NCBI GenBank assembly: GCA_018814305.1
Contig: JAHJAA010000009.1
Location: 1 to 64,000, forward strand
Origin: Pseudomonadota bacterium
GTDB taxonomy: Bacteria; Desulfobacterota; Desulfobulbia; Desulfobulbales; JAGXFP01
Length of the DNA: 64,000 bases
Direction of reading: 5' to 3'
A program made the translations under genes and the position numbers. Within the stretch, counting starts at the first letter, position 1; the number at the start of each line of letters is the position of its first letter. Of the stretch, positions 1 to 8,347 are shown in pieces. The notes beneath the pieces were generated by a model. That model saw only the letters and a program-made list of their open reading frames with translations, did not search any database and had not been told where the DNA came from.

Positions 1-140
1 ACCGCAACCAAAGATAATCGGCTATTGGGAATAACCTTCGCTCTTGTACGAAGCGAACAATACTGAAGAGCCTTGTGCGGGAAAACCGCACGCAGGGATC
101 TGTGAGAGGGCAGTCGGGTAACTGGCTGGTCTATCTTAAT
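1..140 (+). mobile_element. 3' end of a group II intron (domains V and VI)
   Basis: Positions 74-108 fold as a group II domain V: GAGCC opens the stem, a GTGCGG/CCGCAC helix is capped by a GAAA-type loop, a two-base GC bulge follows, and the helix closes with GGATC. Domain VI follows at about 109-133, with a CAGT/ACTG inner helix and TCTA near the end; the A at 133 could be the branch point. The consensus 3' end (A followed by a pyrimidine) puts the boundary near 140, although 134 is possible. The preceding bases are probably the end of domain IV. The reverse-transcriptase ORF and 5' half would lie upstream of this window. The intron is on the plus strand, antisense to the large gene that ends here. 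Confidence 0.75.
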
Positions 141-3100
141 TCCGGAATAAAGAGGTCAACTGCACTGTCCTCGTTCCTTAAGCGATATTCGTAGCCGTCT
201 TCCGGTCGATAGATCTGCAAGGCACTATGAATATCTAAATACAGTGGGAAGAAATCTACCAAATCCCGTATATTGCCGACCATATATTCGCCAGCAGTTA
301 CATCGTTCATTTGTCCGGTGGTGCGGCCATTTGTTAAATCCGATTGAATAAATATATCATCCAGATCACCATTAGTGCCCGGCAGGTCGTTCTTGCTGCT
401 GCCTATACCGCTGACATCAGCCCCATTATCGTTATCGTCATTCACCCAGAACCGCCATGGTTCAGATTCGGTGACCTTATCTCGATCATCATTATCGATC
501 TTGCCGTCCCGGTTGTAATCCGGAACCATATCGATCCGAAAGACAGAGATCAATAACCGGTCCATCTCCGTGGTCACCCCTTCGGGGGAGATATATTTTG
601 TCACGAGTAACGTTTGTCCTTCGTTGTTAGTAGGCCTTACCCCTTCCAGATAGATCGAAGAAGGCAACTCGCCTAGGCTTTTGATATCATGACCCAAAAC
701 AAAGATTTTCAAGGAATCTAGAATACCTTTGGCTTTGGGACCGAGCAAGAACGCATCCGCCCCCTTATCTTTAGAACTCCATACCCGAACCTGATTCCCG
801 CCTTGGATTAACTCCAGTTCCACCATGCCTTCCTCGGAGAGACCCGTAGGGAGACCGGTTAGATGAACTTCCACAAGGTCATCGTCACTCACCGGGGTTT
901 GAACACCTTGGTTGTCTACCACTTGCATGGCGTCATCATCCGTACCAGCAATACCATCAGCATTAAATCCGTCGTTGGAGTCAATCACACCATCCCGGTC
1001 ATCATCGTCGATATTGACTGGTACCACCAAGCCCAATCCCAGGGCCTCGAGGGGATCGTCCTCCGAAAATTCTCCATCATGGTTAAGATCAGCCCTAAGG
1101 TCCAGAGCAATTGGTTTGAGTTGCATATAATCACTTGCTATCTCCACTGCGTTCGAGCCCTTGTTCAAAACCACTCGGGCCAAATACTCGGTATCGGAAT
1201 CAAAACGGAAGCCCCGGGCCAGGGTGACGAATCCGGTGCCGCTTCGTTCGGCATCGATATACCGCACCGGTTCCGGTTTCTCTTTACCGGCCACCTTTTT
1301 ACTGATCTCCACCATCGCGGTACCAGAAGTGTATTCCGCCGGTTGAATGGTGTAGTTGATCTCCGTGTCAGCAGTTGCGTAGCTGTCCTTATTGATTGGG
1401 ATAATATATTCGGTCTTGGGCAGTTCGATATCAACGGCATAGACATCCTTGGTGATGGTGACTTCCTGCAGTGGATACTTCACCTTATCGACGAAGCAGG
1501 CACTGGGTGTCTTACAATCGTCAAAAACCCGATTGATTTTCTTTGTGGCGTTGCCGGTTATGGTCACGGTCTTCTTCCCAGGGATCTCTCCCACCAGGTA
1601 ATCATCAATGGAAAACAGCCCGTTCGCATGGTCCGTTACTTCCTGCCCGTCAAAGTTAACCGAGGCTGATTCAAACCAGGTATCGATCCGGTATTCACGG
1701 GTGCCTAGGGGAACGAGACAAATATCCGTGCCTGAGGAAGGACAGAGAACGGTCCTTTTTTCCACCTGCTCGAGCTCGGTAACCAAGTACATTCTGGCCT
1801 CCATCTTCATGGTGGTACCCACCTTGGACGCGTTGATAGTGTTACCGAATTGATCGGTTAAGCTGATCTCTTTCAAAACCAATTCACGTTGGGGGCCGGT
1901 ATCACCGTAACAGTTGCCAAACGGTTTGGCGGTGATGGTCACTGTCTGCGGAGGAAGACCCTCAGCGGTCACTGTTATCGGATAATCAGCCCCCGGGATA
2001 CCACCCAAAATAACCTGGGCAGCTGAGCCGAAATCCCAGGTGAACTCATTTAAGATTGTGACTCCACAATCTCCGTAGACCGGGATATTATTTTTGAGAC
2101 AAGGATCAGAGATCGAGACCAATTGCCCCTGACGGTCATCAACATTGGCGACACTACAGTTCCACCATGATTGGGCATTCTTCATTTCGTACGTTATCGG
2201 CACATTGCTGACCGAGTTGCCGTATTGATCCTCCACCTTGACCTTAATGGTATCCGACCAGGTTAATATCTCTCCTGGCTGGCCCTTATTCACATTTGTA
2301 ACGGTCATTGTTTTTGGTACGTCTGGCAGACCGAAGACCGTCATCGGGGTAATGATTCGAAGACCACGTGCAGTATAGGCATCGATCAGATTTTCACCTG
2401 CAATTCCGCTATGGGGAGAGCTGTACCAGGTGGTCGGATTATCGCTGACATGCTGCCCTGGGGTAAAGGAAACCGAGGCGATACCATTTGAATCCGTATG
2501 GATATGATCGTTGGACAAGGCCCCACCCCCTGCCAGGACGGTAAAATAAACCATTACCCCTGATACCGGTCGACCGGTACTATCTCGAGCCATGACCTGA
2601 AGTTGCTGACTCATGGGTTTCCCGACAACCCCATTGCTGGTCAGAGACGGCGCCAAGACTACAAGCTCCACGGCAGAATCCGGATAGCGATTAACCTCAC
2701 CCTGGAAAGGATGACTTACAGGTTCTTTAATCTCATCCGGCCAACGATCCGGATTCACCGCCGTCATCCCGCCGGCGATCATCCCGGCGAGCATATACCC
2801 GGCCTCGCCGGAGACGGGATCTTCTTTAATATAGGCGTACCCCAACCAGTCTTCGAAGTTACTTTGAAACGGCGGAACAATCACCCGTTGCCCCATCCAG
2901 GCCGCGCTGGCGATATCTTCGGAGATATTTTCCGGCAGAGCCAGTCCTGGGAGTTCAGACTCAAAGTTTGATTTATCCAGAACCAAGGGAGTGAGGCTGT
3001 TCTGATTCGAGAGCCCCAGGACCCGGGCGGTGGAGACCGAGGCCACGTTGAAGCCCTCTTCAAAGACCCGATGCTCCAGGACCGAACCGGCCAGGGAGGA

Positions 3101-5059
3101 GAGCTGCATGAAGGGGCTTACGTTCTCGGGGTTCCCTGCGGCTTCAATCACCCGAAAGTCCGCGTCAAAGGAGACACCCCGCCAGTCGAGGCCGTGGACC
3201 ATATCCAGGAGGCGGATCACATCCACCATGTTGCTGACCGTGACCAGGGTCGGCATGGGGTGGGTGATGGTGAGACCGAAGAGTTCGGCCAGTTCCTGCT
3301 CGCTCTTGTTCCACTCATCAATCTGGGCCATGGCTCGGGAGAAGAGCAGACCCTCGGCGGTGGGATAAGTTTCAGGTTCGGGCGTTATCGCCTGTTGGCC
3401 ACTCAGGCCCATCACCGTCAGATTGCCGATTATCAGATTATTGGTCACCTTCTGGGTCCGGTTCGGGGCGATCAGCTCCACGGTGATGGTGAAATCCTCA
3501 CCCACCGGCAGACCCTCGGTGCCGATCAGGGTCCGGTCACCGTTCACGGTCAGAACCGGCCGGAGATGGACCAGATACGATGGGGTGTTGGCGAGACCGC
3601 CGTAGGAGTTGATGATCTCCTGGTCATCCACCGTGGCCGGTTCATAGGTGATGGCCAGGGAACGATTGGAAAGGGACGAGAGCGGTAGGGTGCCGTCCAG
3701 AATCGTGGTTTGATTGTGGTTGGCGGTAAAGCGGACCTGGTGGACCAGTTCCTCCGGCAGTTGGGTATATTCCCCGGTGACCACGATCTGCTCGAACTGC
3801 ATGGTGTTTGGGAGGATCTCCAGGATCTCCGGGGAGAAGGTTTGGTGCCGTAAGAGATCATCATAGACTGTCCCGGTTGCCGTGATGGTTTCGTGGAGAT
3901 AGTCCAGGACGGAACCGTCGTGATCGGTTGCTAAGTAGGCGTCTCGGAGTTCGGCGGGATCGATCTCTGAGGGAAAGGGTTGCGGGGTATTGATCGTTAC
4001 CGTGGAACCCATCTTGATGTGGGTATCGAGCCCCAGCCAGGTCTTGCCCTGGCCGTCGATCACCACCCCCCGGTAATTGGCGTAGGGGATCCGGGCCTCG
4101 ACCCAGATATGATCCACCCGGATATTGGCAACTCCCCCGCCTTCGATCACCGGCTTACAGGGAATCCCGGCCTTTTGGAAGAAGAGAACCAGCTCATTGG
4201 TATCATCGATCCCGGTCAGGGCCTTGATCCCGGCAAGATCGGGAAAGAACTCAATCTCTCCCCGGACAAACCGGGCCGGAAAGCCGGCGGCCCGCAGCAG
4301 GGCAACCAGCAAGGAGGCCTGATCGGCATCATTGCCAATCTTTTGCCGAAGGGTCTCCTCCGCCCCCTTCATCAGCCCCCAGTACCACTCGCTCCTAATA
4401 TTGTTCTTGACCCAGGCATAGATCTCCACCGGACTCCAGTGAAGCGACTCGGCCAGTTGCGCGATTTCCTGGGTAATCGGGGCCTCAGGACTTGTCGCCG
4501 TATCCGCTGCCACCACGGTTCGGTTGCCACCGCGATAACCGGGTACAACCTCCGGCTCTACCAACGGGTACTTCCCCGGCAGCCGGAGATGGCGGTACGG
4601 CAAGGCCCCCAGCAGCGGCAGGGTTCGCTCCGGGAGGATCTGATCGAAATGGAATTTGAGGTCAGCGATAGTTAATTGGGGGACTGTATCGTCGGGCAGG
4701 CGGTCGATGGTGGTGAGGTAATCGTCCAGATACCCCAGGTACTTCTCGACCATCTCCTGTTGCCGGGTCTCTGCGGTTTCACCGATATTGGCGGTCACCT
4801 CATCCCGGGCCTCGAATTGATCCCGGAGACGTTCATGGTTGGTGCGGATCGTTGCGGCCAGTTCCTTTAACCGAGCGATCTGAGTCGTCACCCCCTGCCC
4901 TGCCTTTTGCCGGGCATCGATCACCAGAACCACCGACTGGCTCAGGGTCAGGTCGTGCTGGATTGCCCGTTCCACCGTCAAGTCGGCACTAAGGACCGAT
5001 CCGGGGGCAAGGGCGGCGGAGAAAAGGACGAGGGCAAGTATGTGGAATAGTCGGGTCAT
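131..5059 (-). CDS. Very large exported protein with transglutaminase-like fold, Ig-like and calcium-loop regions; 3' end cut by intron
   Basis: 1642 residues. A signal peptide (about 1-25) is followed by a helical region to about 140. A transglutaminase-core-like segment (about 205-350) keeps the His (HIWVEARI) and Asp (LGLDTH) parts, but the place of the catalytic Cys reads GNDADQA. A bacterial Ig-like (Big_1 type) domain lies at about 793-870, with further beta-rich segments after it. Asp-rich EF-hand/dockerin-like loops are near 1325 (DLNHDGEFSEDD), 1353, 1515 (DYNRDGKIDNDD) and 1540. It is probably secreted or surface-anchored and calcium-binding; its substrate is unknown. The last two or three residues and the stop codon are formed by group II intron sequence, so the native C-terminus is probably missing. 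Strong RBS evidence is lacking; the start was chosen from the signal peptide. Confidence 0.8.
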   Translation of the reverse strand: MTRLFHILALVLFSAALAPGSVLSADLTVERAIQHDLTLSQSVVLVIDARQKAGQGVTTQIARLKELAATIRTNHERLRDQFEARDEVTANIGETAETRQQEMVEKYLGYLDDYLTTIDRLPDDTVPQLTIADLKFHFDQILPERTLPLLGALPYRHLRLPGKYPLVEPEVVPGYRGGNRTVVAADTATSPEAPITQEIAQLAESLHWSPVEIYAWVKNNIRSEWYWGLMKGAEETLRQKIGNDADQASLLVALLRAAGFPARFVRGEIEFFPDLAGIKALTGIDDTNELVLFFQKAGIPCKPVIEGGGVANIRVDHIWVEARIPYANYRGVVIDGQGKTWLGLDTHIKMGSTVTINTPQPFPSEIDPAELRDAYLATDHDGSVLDYLHETITATGTVYDDLLRHQTFSPEILEILPNTMQFEQIVVTGEYTQLPEELVHQVRFTANHNQTTILDGTLPLSSLSNRSLAITYEPATVDDQEIINSYGGLANTPSYLVHLRPVLTVNGDRTLIGTEGLPVGEDFTITVELIAPNRTQKVTNNLIIGNLTVMGLSGQQAITPEPETYPTAEGLLFSRAMAQIDEWNKSEQELAELFGLTITHPMPTLVTVSNMVDVIRLLDMVHGLDWRGVSFDADFRVIEAAGNPENVSPFMQLSSLAGSVLEHRVFEEGFNVASVSTARVLGLSNQNSLTPLVLDKSNFESELPGLALPENISEDIASAAWMGQRVIVPPFQSNFEDWLGYAYIKEDPVSGEAGYMLAGMIAGGMTAVNPDRWPDEIKEPVSHPFQGEVNRYPDSAVELVVLAPSLTSNGVVGKPMSQQLQVMARDSTGRPVSGVMVYFTVLAGGGALSNDHIHTDSNGIASVSFTPGQHVSDNPTTWYSSPHSGIAGENLIDAYTARGLRIITPMTVFGLPDVPKTMTVTNVNKGQPGEILTWSDTIKVKVEDQYGNSVSNVPITYEMKNAQSWWNCSVANVDDRQGQLVSISDPCLKNNIPVYGDCGVTILNEFTWDFGSAAQVILGGIPGADYPITVTAEGLPPQTVTITAKPFGNCYGDTGPQRELVLKEISLTDQFGNTINASKVGTTMKMEARMYLVTELEQVEKRTVLCPSSGTDICLVPLGTREYRIDTWFESASVNFDGQEVTDHANGLFSIDDYLVGEIPGKKTVTITGNATKKINRVFDDCKTPSACFVDKVKYPLQEVTITKDVYAVDIELPKTEYIIPINKDSYATADTEINYTIQPAEYTSGTAMVEISKKVAGKEKPEPVRYIDAERSGTGFVTLARGFRFDSDTEYLARVVLNKGSNAVEIASDYMQLKPIALDLRADLNHDGEFSEDDPLEALGLGLVVPVNIDDDDRDGVIDSNDGFNADGIAGTDDDAMQVVDNQGVQTPVSDDDLVEVHLTGLPTGLSEEGMVELELIQGGNQVRVWSSKDKGADAFLLGPKAKGILDSLKIFVLGHDIKSLGELPSSIYLEGVRPTNNEGQTLLVTKYISPEGVTTEMDRLLISVFRIDMVPDYNRDGKIDNDDRDKVTESEPWRFWVNDDNDNGADVSGIGSSKNDLPGTNGDLDDIFIQSDLTNGRTTGQMNDVTAGEYMVGNIRDLVDFFPLYLDIHSALQIYRPEDGYEYRLRNEDSAVDLFIPELR

Positions 5060-5064
5060 GGGAT

Positions 5065-5097
5065 AGTTATAAGTTTAAAGTTTTAAGTTATAAGTTG
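5065..5097. repeat. Heptanucleotide tandem repeat (AGTTWWA, about 4.5 copies)
   Basis: Read on the plus strand the units are AGTTATA, AGTTTAA, AGTTTTA, AGTTATA, then AGTT. The tract lies just upstream of the 1642-residue protein gene, between its start and the small ORF before it. Its role is unknown; such heptads resemble short tandemly repeated intergenic sequences in other bacteria. Confidence 0.7.
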
Positions 5098-5103
5098 CTG
5101 ATA

Positions 5104-5316
5104 TTACGAATCGGATTTGTGATTCGAACCATCATCTCCATGGTTTTTCTGGTCGTCATGATCATTTTTCTCACTGCAGTTGGTGGTTCCAGTGTAGAAG
5201 TACCAGCGGCTCTCCTCGATCTTGAGAAGTTCGTCCAATTGGAGACGGAGAGCGAGAATATCGATGGAATCAAGGGTACGATGAGCTGATGCATATATTC
5301 CACTGTTGATACTCAT
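5104..5316 (-). CDS. Possible small hydrophilic protein with His/Asp-rich tail
   Basis: 70 residues. The first 45 look protein-like, with a leucine-rich helix (about 15-35), and the C-terminal 25 are rich in His, Asp, Asn and Lys (KNDHDDQKNHGDDGSNH), which could bind metal. AAAGG lies six bases before the ATG. It sits 45 bases upstream of the large exported-protein gene on the same strand, so the two could be cotranscribed. I recognise no family, and a 64-codon ORF overlaps on the other strand, so coding status is uncertain. Confidence 0.35.
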   Translation of the reverse strand: MSINSGIYASAHRTLDSIDILALRLQLDELLKIEESRWYFYTGTTNCSEKNDHDDQKNHGDDGSNHKSDS

Positions 5317-5362
5317 TTAGGCCTTTTCAAGGGATATAGTGATGGAATAAATTCCTGAGATA

Positions 5363-5433
5363 ATGCCTCACAATAATTATGATCAAAAAAAGAGCATGTA
5401 TGTGTGTTTTTGTCAATATTTATTGTGAGGCAT
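5363..5433. repeat. Perfect 14-bp inverted repeat with 43-base spacer
   Basis: ATGCCTCACAATAA at 5363-5376 is exactly complementary to TTATTGTGAGGCAT at 5420-5433. Three more pairs follow inside after a mismatch. In minus orientation a TTGACA hexamer (5411-5416) lies just inside the right arm, about 95 bases before the small ORF at 5316. It may be a paired operator or a degenerate mobile-element end. I see no gene elsewhere in 5317-5659, apart from a short hairpin (5629-5645, GATGTC/GACATC). Confidence 0.7.
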
Positions 5434-5659
5434 AAAAAGGCGTGATTTGTTGCACAGGGTTGAGGGTCGAATAACGTGGGTGGAGGGAGAAAGATGTCAG
5501 TCTTGAGGCGTATTGATTTTGTTGTGAATAACTTGAAAGGCTGGTTGGCTGATCATCATGATCTGGGTTGGACAAAATCTTGGGTCCCTGGATGGGAAGG
5601 GGGCAATTCAGCGAGGCAGGGTGCTCTTGATGTCAGAAAGACATCCCTGGAGGGAGGGA

Positions 5660-6907
5660 TCAAGATAACGCGCGGGTTTGCCGGCGGAGCAGGTCATGGC
5701 GTCGCCAGTTCTGGGTGATCGGTTCCGTGATCAGGTGAACCCGATTACCGGGATTGGCCTTGTCAAGGGCATCACCATCTTCGTTCTTGATTTGTTTGAC
5801 TTGGTAAAAAGAGGAGCTGAGGCCGGGGCCCAGGTGTTCCACCGTTTCGCCAGGGAACAGGGGATTGCGGATTTCGATCAGAGCCGGATCTCCTTCCTGT
5901 TCGATGATCCCCACCGGCTCATGGCTGGGGATGATTCGCGGTGAAAGATAGAGCATTTCAGTTGCCCCAGGGGGGGCATTGAAGAAATTTTCCGTGACGC
6001 CTCTGGTGCCGACCTTCTGCAGCTCTTCCATGAAAGATGGTGGGAGATTCGGCCATTGACCGGTGGATGGATCCGCCCCGTGTCTGATCAACTCATCGAT
6101 GGCCGCTCGGTATACCCGAACCACACCTCCCACATAGGCCACGGTCTTCATCCGTCCCTCGATCTTCAAGGAGTCAATTCCGGCCGCCAGTAGTTCGGGG
6201 ATGCGGTTTAACAGGCAGAGGTCCTTGGAGTTGAAGATATAGGTGCCGCGACCATCCTCTTCAACCGGGAAATATTGGCCGGGCCGTTTTTCTTCGACCA
6301 GGGCGTAACTGTATCGGCAGGGATGGGCACATTCGCCGCGATTGGCACTGCGTCCGGTCAGATATGAACTGAGCAGGCATCGTCCTGAATAAGAGATGCA
6401 GAGGGCGCCATGGACAAAGACCTCGATTTCAAGATCGGTGGCGTCCTTAATGGCCGCGATCTCTTCCAGGGAGAGTTCCCGGGCGGCGTTGATTCGTTTG
6501 ACGCCCTGGTCCTGCCAGAAGCGGGCACTGGCGGCGTTGGTGACATTGGCCTGGGTGCTGAGATGAATCGGCAGTTCAGGAACCTCTTTTTGAGCCAATG
6601 ACAAAATCCCCGGGTCGGCGATGATCAGGCCGTCCACCCCGGCCTGACCCAGGGTTGCCAGATAGCCGGGCATGGATGCAAAATCGCGGTGGTGCGCCAG
6701 GATATTGACCGTGACATAGACCTTGACCCCATGGGTGTGGGCATAGGCCACGGCGGTGTCGATTTCGGTATTGGTGAAATTTGTGGCATGGGCGCGGAGA
6801 CTAAACTCTTGCCCTCCCAGGTAAACGGCATCGGCCCCATAGTGGATGGCGGTTTTTAGCTTTTCGAGATTGCCGGCCGGGGCCAGGAGTTCGGGGCGAC
6901 TACTCAT
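5660..6907 (-). CDS. Peptidase U32 family protein, TrhP/YegQ-like (tRNA uridine hydroxylation)
   Basis: 415 residues from the ATG at 6907, chosen over an upstream ATG because CAGGAG lies eight bases before it and the family N-terminus (SSRPELLAPAGNLEKLK) starts there. It shows the U32 barrel sequence GADAVYLGGQEFSLRA and the Cys-bearing core (HGALCISYSGRCLLSS, then RGECAHPCRYSY), followed by SLKIEGRMK. Known relatives (E. coli TrhP and RlhA) are not proteases in practice but are needed for 5-hydroxyuridine in tRNA or hydroxycytidine in 23S rRNA. Length and the small C-terminal beta domain fit TrhP better than RlhA. It lies downstream of the polysaccharide operon with a 211-base gap and is probably functionally unrelated to it. 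Confidence 0.85.
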   Translation of the reverse strand: MSSRPELLAPAGNLEKLKTAIHYGADAVYLGGQEFSLRAHATNFTNTEIDTAVAYAHTHGVKVYVTVNILAHHRDFASMPGYLATLGQAGVDGLIIADPGILSLAQKEVPELPIHLSTQANVTNAASARFWQDQGVKRINAARELSLEEIAAIKDATDLEIEVFVHGALCISYSGRCLLSSYLTGRSANRGECAHPCRYSYALVEEKRPGQYFPVEEDGRGTYIFNSKDLCLLNRIPELLAAGIDSLKIEGRMKTVAYVGGVVRVYRAAIDELIRHGADPSTGQWPNLPPSFMEELQKVGTRGVTENFFNAPPGATEMLYLSPRIIPSHEPVGIIEQEGDPALIEIRNPLFPGETVEHLGPGLSSSFYQVKQIKNEDGDALDKANPGNRVHLITEPITQNWRRHDLLRRQTRALS

Positions 6908-7118
6908 GATAAAGGCTCCTGGGTAGGCGTTTCCTGCCAAGTTCATGGGGTATAGCCCATGCAGTTTGATTGATCACAGGGGCTCCCAAGGAAGAGTAAC
7001 GTTCTGCTCCAAAATCAATGAAGGTAGAGGGCATAGAGGTACGCAACATATGATGGCCCGGGAATACGTTGAACATGATTTCGTCTCGGGTCACACTCTG
7101 GTTTGACTCGAAGGTATT

Positions 7119-8324
7119 TTACTGATTGAGCCAGCCAAGATTTTGTATTTTGGTAAAAACAACATTACTGAGGATTTCGTGGCCGGTTTCGTTTGGGTGG
7201 CATGTGTCCGGGAAAAGAATCTTCAGATGTTTCTTCTCAGCAAGAAGTTCTTTGCCATAAATATTTTCGAGTTGTTTGATTCGGGAATCCGCCAGCTCTG
7301 ATTCTTTGATCCCGCAGGATTCGTCTTGGAGAAAACTATAAAAATCAAAAAAAGGGAGATCATGTTTTAAGGCAATACGTGTGGTTGTCTCAATATAGTT
7401 TTTGCTCGCACAAATTCCAACGATCAGGAGTTTGATTTGATTTTGTTGGGTCAGAAGGATAAATGATTCCAGCTTCGCCTCATATTCACCTAAGGGAATT
7501 CTTGGAGGTAAGGATGGACTTTTTTCGGGACCTTCTTCGATCGTTGAAGAAGTCGGCTTCAGCCGGGAAATGATCATCTCCATGAGTTGAAAGGTTTTAA
7601 GCCGAGAAATATAGTACCGGCTGGTGCCTATTGGTGATTGACGAGCAGCTTCAACCTCTTTATCCGGCATGTTGACCGGAACATCGGCATTTGATGTCGG
7701 GTCAAGGATGATGAATGCAGGCTTTTTATCTGATTTGATAATTCGCTTAAGAATTTTGAGATGCTGGGATAGGGCATATCCGGGTGCGGCATAATTAGTA
7801 AAATTTATGCATTGATCCGTCGAAGCCCTGATCAGCTCTGGAATTCGCCCCCCCAGCGTTTTTTCGTAATCGAGACCCCATCCGAAAAAAGACGAGCCGC
7901 CCAAGGCGGCAATATTGATTTTGTTAACAGTCTGTTCCGGACAGGGCGCGGGGCTGTTTGCCGGGATACGATGGCCATGTTGATCTGTAATGATTTCCCA
8001 GTTGGGAAAGGGGGCCAACAATTTTTCACCGGAAAGGTCGTAAAAGCGGACAGTAAGATTTAAATTCGATCGTAACTTATAGAATAAAGTGAGGTCTTCT
8101 TCATACGCCTGGGTATCATCAGAAAGTTTTCCATCTTGTCGCAGTTCGCTTTTCAAGGCGCCGAGGACACTCGGTGTATTTTTCGCCCAGAAGGGGATTC
8201 CAACGCCGTTTTCATAAAAAAGTGCTGAAAAACCGATTACGTTCAGAGTGATTTCGAAAATTCCCAGAAAAAAAAGGACCGATAAAAATGGTAATAAAAT
8301 AGTTACAGTATTCTTTTTTTTCAT
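7119..8324 (-). CDS. Membrane-anchored SGNH/GDSL-type hydrolase
   Basis: 401 residues. One N-terminal transmembrane or signal-anchor segment (about 7-30) precedes an extracytoplasmic domain. Block I is GGSSFFGWGLD (about residue 144), giving the nucleophile Ser, and the C-terminal block DTCHPNETGHE (about 373) gives the Asp/His pair. Such proteins act as esterases, acyltransferases or deacylases; here it is the last gene of the polysaccharide operon, 23 bases after the radical SAM gene, so adding or removing an acyl group on the glycan outside the membrane is a reasonable guess. The substrate cannot be read from sequence. Confidence 0.75.
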   Translation of the reverse strand: MKKKNTVTILLPFLSVLFFLGIFEITLNVIGFSALFYENGVGIPFWAKNTPSVLGALKSELRQDGKLSDDTQAYEEDLTLFYKLRSNLNLTVRFYDLSGEKLLAPFPNWEIITDQHGHRIPANSPAPCPEQTVNKINIAALGGSSFFGWGLDYEKTLGGRIPELIRASTDQCINFTNYAAPGYALSQHLKILKRIIKSDKKPAFIILDPTSNADVPVNMPDKEVEAARQSPIGTSRYYISRLKTFQLMEMIISRLKPTSSTIEEGPEKSPSLPPRIPLGEYEAKLESFILLTQQNQIKLLIVGICASKNYIETTTRIALKHDLPFFDFYSFLQDESCGIKESELADSRIKQLENIYGKELLAEKKHLKILFPDTCHPNETGHEILSNVVFTKIQNLGWLNQ

Positions 8325-8347
8325 AGGTGGACCGGAGCAGTTAACCC

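Noticed and set aside
863-4675. Long plus-strand ORFs (863-1669, 3071-3688, 3980-4675) inside the large minus-strand gene
   Set aside because: They lie opposite a well-supported coding frame with signal peptide and domains, and their proteins have no recognisable features.
5476-5718. 80-codon plus-strand ORF
   Set aside because: Overlaps the end of the U32-family gene, has no clear RBS and looks like composition noise.
6900-7094. 64-codon minus-strand ORF ending inside the U32 gene start
   Set aside because: GTG start without RBS, no domain pattern; more likely the leader of the U32 gene.
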